In this document: positions 51,188 through 54,581 of the stretch, piece after piece
Layout: each line of letters opens with the position of its first letter
How positions within the stretch are numbered: the first letter of the stretch is position 1
Notes under the pieces: generated by a model
Database searches by the model: none
Told to the model about the DNA's origin: nothing
What the model saw: only the letters and a program-made list of their open reading frames with translations
Position numbers and translations under genes: made by a program
From: Spirochaetia bacterium
GTDB taxonomy: Bacteria; Spirochaetota; Leptospiria; Leptospirales; Leptonemataceae
NCBI GenBank assembly: GCA_021413825.1
Contig: JAIOPQ010000087.1
Span: forward strand, 1 to 54,581
Direction of reading: 5' to 3'
DNA: 54,581 bases

Positions 51188-52800
51188 GCCAATTTAAAAC
51201 AAGAATTATTTCAGATGAACAATTTTCAGCTAACCGTCTGGCCCTGGAGTCCAGAACTGAAGAGATAAAGCAACTCGCCCTCAAGATACAGGCTGGCGGA
51301 GGGGCAAAGGCCCGCCAGCTTCATGAATCGCGTGGAAAGCTCTTTGTTCGCGATCGTATCCAGTTGCTTCTTGATCCAGGATCGCCATTTCTAGAGGTCG
51401 CCTTATTTTCTGCGCACGAAGTATACGATTTTGATGTGCCAGGTGCCGGGATCGTTTGCGGCATTGGAAAAATTGAAGGCACCCTTTGTATGATCGTTGC
51501 AAACGATGCTACGGTGAAGGGCGGGACATACCTGCCGGTAACTGTTAAGAAGCATTTACGCGCCCAGGAGATTGCGCTCGAGAATCGTTTACCTTGCGTT
51601 TATCTTGTGGATTCGGGTGGAGCATTTCTGCCCATGCAGGATGAAGTATTCCCGGACAAAGAACACTTTGGGCGAATTTTCTTTAATCAAGCGAACATGT
51701 CAGCCAGGGGTATTCCACAGATTGCAGTTGTAATGGGAAGTTGCACGGCCGGTGGAGCCTACATTCCTGCAATGTCTGAAGAGACTGTCATCGTCCGGGG
51801 AAATGGAACGATTTTTCTGGGCGGACCTCCTCTGGTCAAAGCAGCAACCGGTGAAGATGTAACTGCCGAAGACCTGGGCGGTGCTGTAGTTCATACTCAG
51901 AAGAGCGGTGTTGCAGATCATTTTGCAAACGACGACGAAGAGGCTCTGGAGATTACGCGCAGAATCGTAAAGAATCTAAACTATCGCCCTGCAGTATCAG
52001 CGTTCTCTCCGCGTGCAAGTGGTTCACTTGACCCATTGCATCCACCCGAGGATATTTACGGGATAATTCAGAAAGATCTGCGCAAGCCCTATGACATCCG
52101 CGAGATAATGCTTCGCATTGTCGATCGCTCAGAATTTCACGAGTTCAAAGAGAATTACGCAACAACGATTATCACGGCTTTTGCAAATGTGTTTGGCTTT
52201 CCGGTTGGAATTATCGCAAACAACGGAGTTCTCTTTTCTGAGTCTGCACTCAAGGCCACGCACTTTATTGAGCTTTGCTGCCATCGTAAAATTCCGCTGC
52301 TGTTCTTGCAGAACATCACAGGGTTCATGGTTGGACGCCAGTACGAGAATAGCGGAATCGCGCGCGACGGCGCTAAGATGGTAACTGCCGTTTCAAATGC
52401 AAACGTTCCCAAAATTACCGTCGTCGTTGGTGGTTCCTACGGTGCTGGAAATTATGGAATGTGCGGTCGAGCATACGCTCCGCGCTTTCTCTGGATGTGG
52501 CCCAATGCCAGGATCTCAGTTATGGGTGCGGAGCAAGCCGCCAATGTTCTGTTGACTGTTAAGATGGACCAGATAGCCCGAGAGAAAGGTAAACCAATGA
52601 GTCCAGAAGAGCAGGCTGCGTTCAAGCAACCTGTCCTGGATGAATACAATCGGAAATCAGATGCTGTCTACTCGAGCGCCCGCCTCTGGGATGATGGAAT
52701 CATAGATCCTGCACGCACGCGCGAAGTTGTGGGACTAAGTCTTGCTGCATGTGCGAACGCTCCAGTTGGCGAGCCTCCTTCGTCGTTGTTCAGGATGTAA
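51184..52800 (+). CDS. Acyl-CoA carboxylase carboxyltransferase subunit
   Basis: 538 residues, the biotin-dependent carboxyltransferase (crotonase-superfamily) subunit, with two halves: N-terminal [20 protein letters not shown] ... [20 protein letters not shown] and [17 protein letters not shown]-terminal [43 protein letters not shown] and [10 protein letters not shown]. The length and motifs suit methylcrotonyl-CoA-type (MccB) enzymes. The acyl substrate (methylcrotonyl, propionyl, geranyl) is not decided by motif. No biotin carboxylase subunit is adjacent in the window. GTG start at 51184 overlaps htrA's stop, an unusual pairing. Confidence 0.92.
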   Translation: MSQFKTRIISDEQFSANRLALESRTEEIKQLALKIQAGGGAKARQLHESRGKLFVRDRIQLLLDPGSPFLEVALFSAHEVYDFDVPGAGIVCGIGKIEGTLCMIVANDATVKGGTYLPVTVKKHLRAQEIALENRLPCVYLVDSGGAFLPMQDEVFPDKEHFGRIFFNQANMSARGIPQIAVVMGSCTAGGAYIPAMSEETVIVRGNGTIFLGGPPLVKAATGEDVTAEDLGGAVVHTQKSGVADHFANDDEEALEITRRIVKNLNYRPAVSAFSPRASGSLDPLHPPEDIYGIIQKDLRKPYDIREIMLRIVDRSEFHEFKENYATTIITAFANVFGFPVGIIANNGVLFSESALKATHFIELCCHRKIPLLFLQNITGFMVGRQYENSGIARDGAKMVTAVSNANVPKITVVVGGSYGAGNYGMCGRAYAPRFLWMWPNARISVMGAEQAANVLLTVKMDQIAREKGKPMSPEEQAAFKQPVLDEYNRKSDAVYSSARLWDDGIIDPARTREVVGLSLAACANAPVGEPPSSLFRM

Positions 52801-52855
52801 AAACAAACACCTGGAGTTGCCCGGTGCAAATCGTGGGAAGCTCCCGGTATAGGCT

Positions 52856-53647
52856 TTAGAATCTTCCGTAGATACGTACGATAGCCCCAATATCGTACGG
52901 GCGATCTTTTGACATTGCATAGGGAACCGCAAAACCGAGCATGAAATTACTGAGCTTGATATTTATACCTGGTGCGATTGAATGAAAACTTTGATGCTTT
53001 GGATCCGGATCGTATAGGTACTTGTATTGATACTCCAGTAGAAGGTCAAGATACGTAAAACTGAGTCCGAGGTTCAAGTTTGCTACCCAGGCTCGTTCAA
53101 AGTCATCTTTCTTTGTAGCATCTTCTTTAAAATTCCTGTTCGCCTGCGAATTGTACCGACCAATTGCGGCGATTGAGAACATGTCTCCGTGGTACCCAAC
53201 TCCCACGAATGGTTCAACGTTAAAGATCCGCTTGCTTCCGATCCCCACCTTATCATTCCCTGTAGCCAGGGTAAAATCAAGACCGCCTAACGGTATCCAG
53301 TTTCCATCTGGGTTTGCTAGATGAACGCCAAGGCCCATGTTGTCAAACCTGGTGTGTGTTTCAGTATTGGTTTCCTTTTTTCTCGTCCAGGGAAGGTCAC
53401 CACGGATGGATACATAATCATTAAATGCAAATTCGCCGTTTGCGCGCACAGTTTGGGTTCGCTTGTAGTACTTGTGTCTTTCCAGCTCGTAAGTTGAATA
53501 TTCCACACCAAAGCGTGTTCCGGGCAGAACCGGTTTTGAATATATATAATCAGGCAATGGAAAAGACCGTGCCTGCGCAAATACTGGAGCTGTCTGAAAC
53601 AAAGCAGAGGCAATCAAAAGTATGTGAAGTCGATTTTGAGATTTCAT
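52856..53647 (-). CDS. Putative outer-membrane porin/barrel protein
   Basis: 263 residues: signal peptide (MKSQNRLHILLIASALFQTAPVFA), then many amphipathic strands with aromatic belts (RFGVEYSTYELERHKYYKRT, FNDYVSIRGDLPWTRKK, FVGVGYHGDMFSIAAIGRYN, NLGLSFTYLDLLLEYQYKYLY, FMLGFAVPYAMSKDRPYDIG), ending in GRF, the C-terminal Phe of outer-membrane proteins. Function unknown; similar in style to Leptospiraceae outer-membrane barrels. The start ATG 53647 overlaps the SGNH stop by four bases (ATGA). Confidence 0.8.
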   Translation of the reverse strand: MKSQNRLHILLIASALFQTAPVFAQARSFPLPDYIYSKPVLPGTRFGVEYSTYELERHKYYKRTQTVRANGEFAFNDYVSIRGDLPWTRKKETNTETHTRFDNMGLGVHLANPDGNWIPLGGLDFTLATGNDKVGIGSKRIFNVEPFVGVGYHGDMFSIAAIGRYNSQANRNFKEDATKKDDFERAWVANLNLGLSFTYLDLLLEYQYKYLYDPDPKHQSFHSIAPGINIKLSNFMLGFAVPYAMSKDRPYDIGAIVRIYGRF

Positions 53648-54483
53648 CGGTCTGGCGTGATTCCTTGCAGCGTTTCCGCGTAGCGTGTGGCTAGAATTCC
53701 GAATCCCAGCGAATTGGGATGAATACAATCAAACTTAAGTGAGGGGCTGCTTTGCGGATATCCGCCAAGGGTACCTCTCAGTTCAATTACGTGCAAATTC
53801 GGAACGCGTGTGGTAAGACCTGTCAGGTAGGTCTGGTAACGATCGACCATGCGTGCGGTATGAATGGCTGCTTGAGATTGTGGCATGCCGTTGTTTAGCG
53901 CACCACGTACGCAAGAAGTATCCATATCCGGATTTGGATAATCGTACCCGTTGATAATCCAGATTAGCGGATCACCGCCCCAGAGCGATTGCTTTAGTAA
54001 ATTTCCCTGCGTAATTATTTCTCTGTGAACTATGTCCAGTCTTGCAAATCGTAGGTCCAGCTCCGCGTCCACGCGATTTCCTGTTGTTGCGCTCCAATAG
54101 GCGCCGCTGTTCGCCAGAATGTCATTTCCACCAAGGCTAATCAACATGTACTTCAGGTTTGGGCCAGAGGCCCGAATCACTCGCTCAAAACCGCGCACAA
54201 AATTCAACTCTCCTTGCGCCGTGTGCCCGGCCAGGACAAAAGATTGCAAATGATATCCATGATCTTCAACTAACCAATCGTGTAGATCTTTTTGAATGGG
54301 CAGGCCGACGGCAAGATCAGTCCAGCTGTCGCCGACCATTCCAAACTTTGTACTGGGATCGCTGCAACTTGTGAGCAAGTCGCATTGATAGTTTAGGAGG
54401 ATTCCTTCAATAGGAGACGTCTTCTTATCACAGCTTGAAATCCCGGCTAGCAGAACCAGGACCCGGAGAATCCGGTTTACCAT
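53644..54483 (-). CDS. SGNH/GDSL-family esterase lipoprotein
   Basis: 279 residues with a lipoprotein-like signal (MVNRILRVLVLLAGISSC, Cys18), then GDSL block I as FGMVGDSWTD (Ser53), block III YMLISLGGNDILA, and block V DCIHPNSLGFG with Asp-x-x-His. All catalytic residues are present. Likely an envelope esterase or acyl hydrolase with unknown substrate. ATG 54483 overlaps the end of the TPM gene by seven bases; a longer in-frame start would lie inside that gene. It is coupled to the outer-membrane barrel gene downstream. Confidence 0.87.
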   Translation of the reverse strand: MVNRILRVLVLLAGISSCDKKTSPIEGILLNYQCDLLTSCSDPSTKFGMVGDSWTDLAVGLPIQKDLHDWLVEDHGYHLQSFVLAGHTAQGELNFVRGFERVIRASGPNLKYMLISLGGNDILANSGAYWSATTGNRVDAELDLRFARLDIVHREIITQGNLLKQSLWGGDPLIWIINGYDYPNPDMDTSCVRGALNNGMPQSQAAIHTARMVDRYQTYLTGLTTRVPNLHVIELRGTLGGYPQSSPSLKFDCIHPNSLGFGILATRYAETLQGITPDR

Positions 54484-54581
54484 GAGCCTGATGAGCCGCC
54501 TCCACCAAAGTCCCCGCCGCCGCCGCCCCAATCTGAGCCAGAGCTAGAATCGGAACTCGAACCGGAACTCGAACCGGAACT
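54477..54581 (-). CDS. TPM-domain protein, C-terminal tail (5' part missing)
   Basis: The minus frame is open from the window edge to TAA at 54477-54479. The visible 34 residues are a Ser/Gly tail: repeats of SSGS and SSDS, then SGSDWGGGGGDFGGGG and final SSGSW. TPM (YgcG/psb32) proteins end in exactly this GGGG...ASGSW style, so the body should be a TPM domain plus a membrane helix. Only the tail is seen, so the assignment rests on pattern. Confidence 0.6.
   Translation of the reverse strand, partial: SSGSSSGSSSDSSSGSDWGGGGGDFGGGGSSGSW

Overview
This window reads as a chromosomal stretch of a diderm bacterium, most likely a spirochaete of the order Leptospirales. That placement is inference, based on protein flavour rather than a marker gene. 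Supporting points are the many small lipoproteins and signal-peptide proteins of Leptospira-like type, a KDO (LPS) gene, two membrane-bound SpoIIE-type phosphatases with a partner-switching module, a DUF2225 protein, a G3P dehydrogenase-acyltransferase fusion, and frequent TTG and GTG starts. I saw no rRNA, tRNA, CRISPR array, phage or insertion sequence. Both edges cut a gene: a thioesterase on the left and a TPM-domain protein on the right.

Layout. 0-2.6 kb: thioesterase 3' end, a TauE/SafE permease, a prokaryotic pentameric ligand-gated ion channel, a lipoprotein-like gene fragment and the glnA terminator. 2.6-7 kb: glnA, a small Cys-rich secreted protein, a HIT protein, a short lipoprotein, an AhpD-like protein and an XRE regulator. 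7-20 kb: DUF1295 protein, alpha/beta hydrolase, exported coiled-coil protein, pcm, MBOAT acyltransferase, MBL hydrolase, PaaI thioesterase, lipoprotein, outer-membrane barrel, truA, DUF2225 and two unrecognised proteins. 19-25 kb: a minus-strand run queE-queD-queC-(GH18/deacetylase/GT2 fusion), followed by kdsB and an unknown gene. 25-32 kb: histidine kinase, small protein, gpsA-acyltransferase fusion, secreted lipase and a choice-of-anchor-like membrane protein. 32-40 kb: xseA, a frameshifted AI-2E permease, a lipoprotein, a protein with a helicase-associated domain but no motor, signal peptidase I and a PASTA-bearing FtsI-type PBP. 39.6-46 kb: SpoIIE phosphatase / anti-sigma-type kinase / STAS protein / two unknowns as one operon, then a second SpoIIE phosphatase with TPRs. 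46-54.6 kb: a TMEM43-family protein, lon, htrA coupled to an acyl-CoA carboxyltransferase, an outer-membrane barrel, an SGNH lipoprotein and the TPM tail.

The most unusual signal is a roughly 160-bp structured repeat found four times (about 4570-4735, 18205-18370, 18411-18573 and 31814-31982). Each copy starts directly after the TAA stop of a gene and runs in that gene's direction. All four share a 19-nt core (CGGCGCGGTGTTCCGAGCC, one change in one copy) and a distal CTTGTC motif. The 16-21-nt outer arms differ in sequence between copies but stay self-complementary within each copy. This is the signature of a folded 3' element (RNA or single-stranded DNA), and I do not recognise it as a known family.
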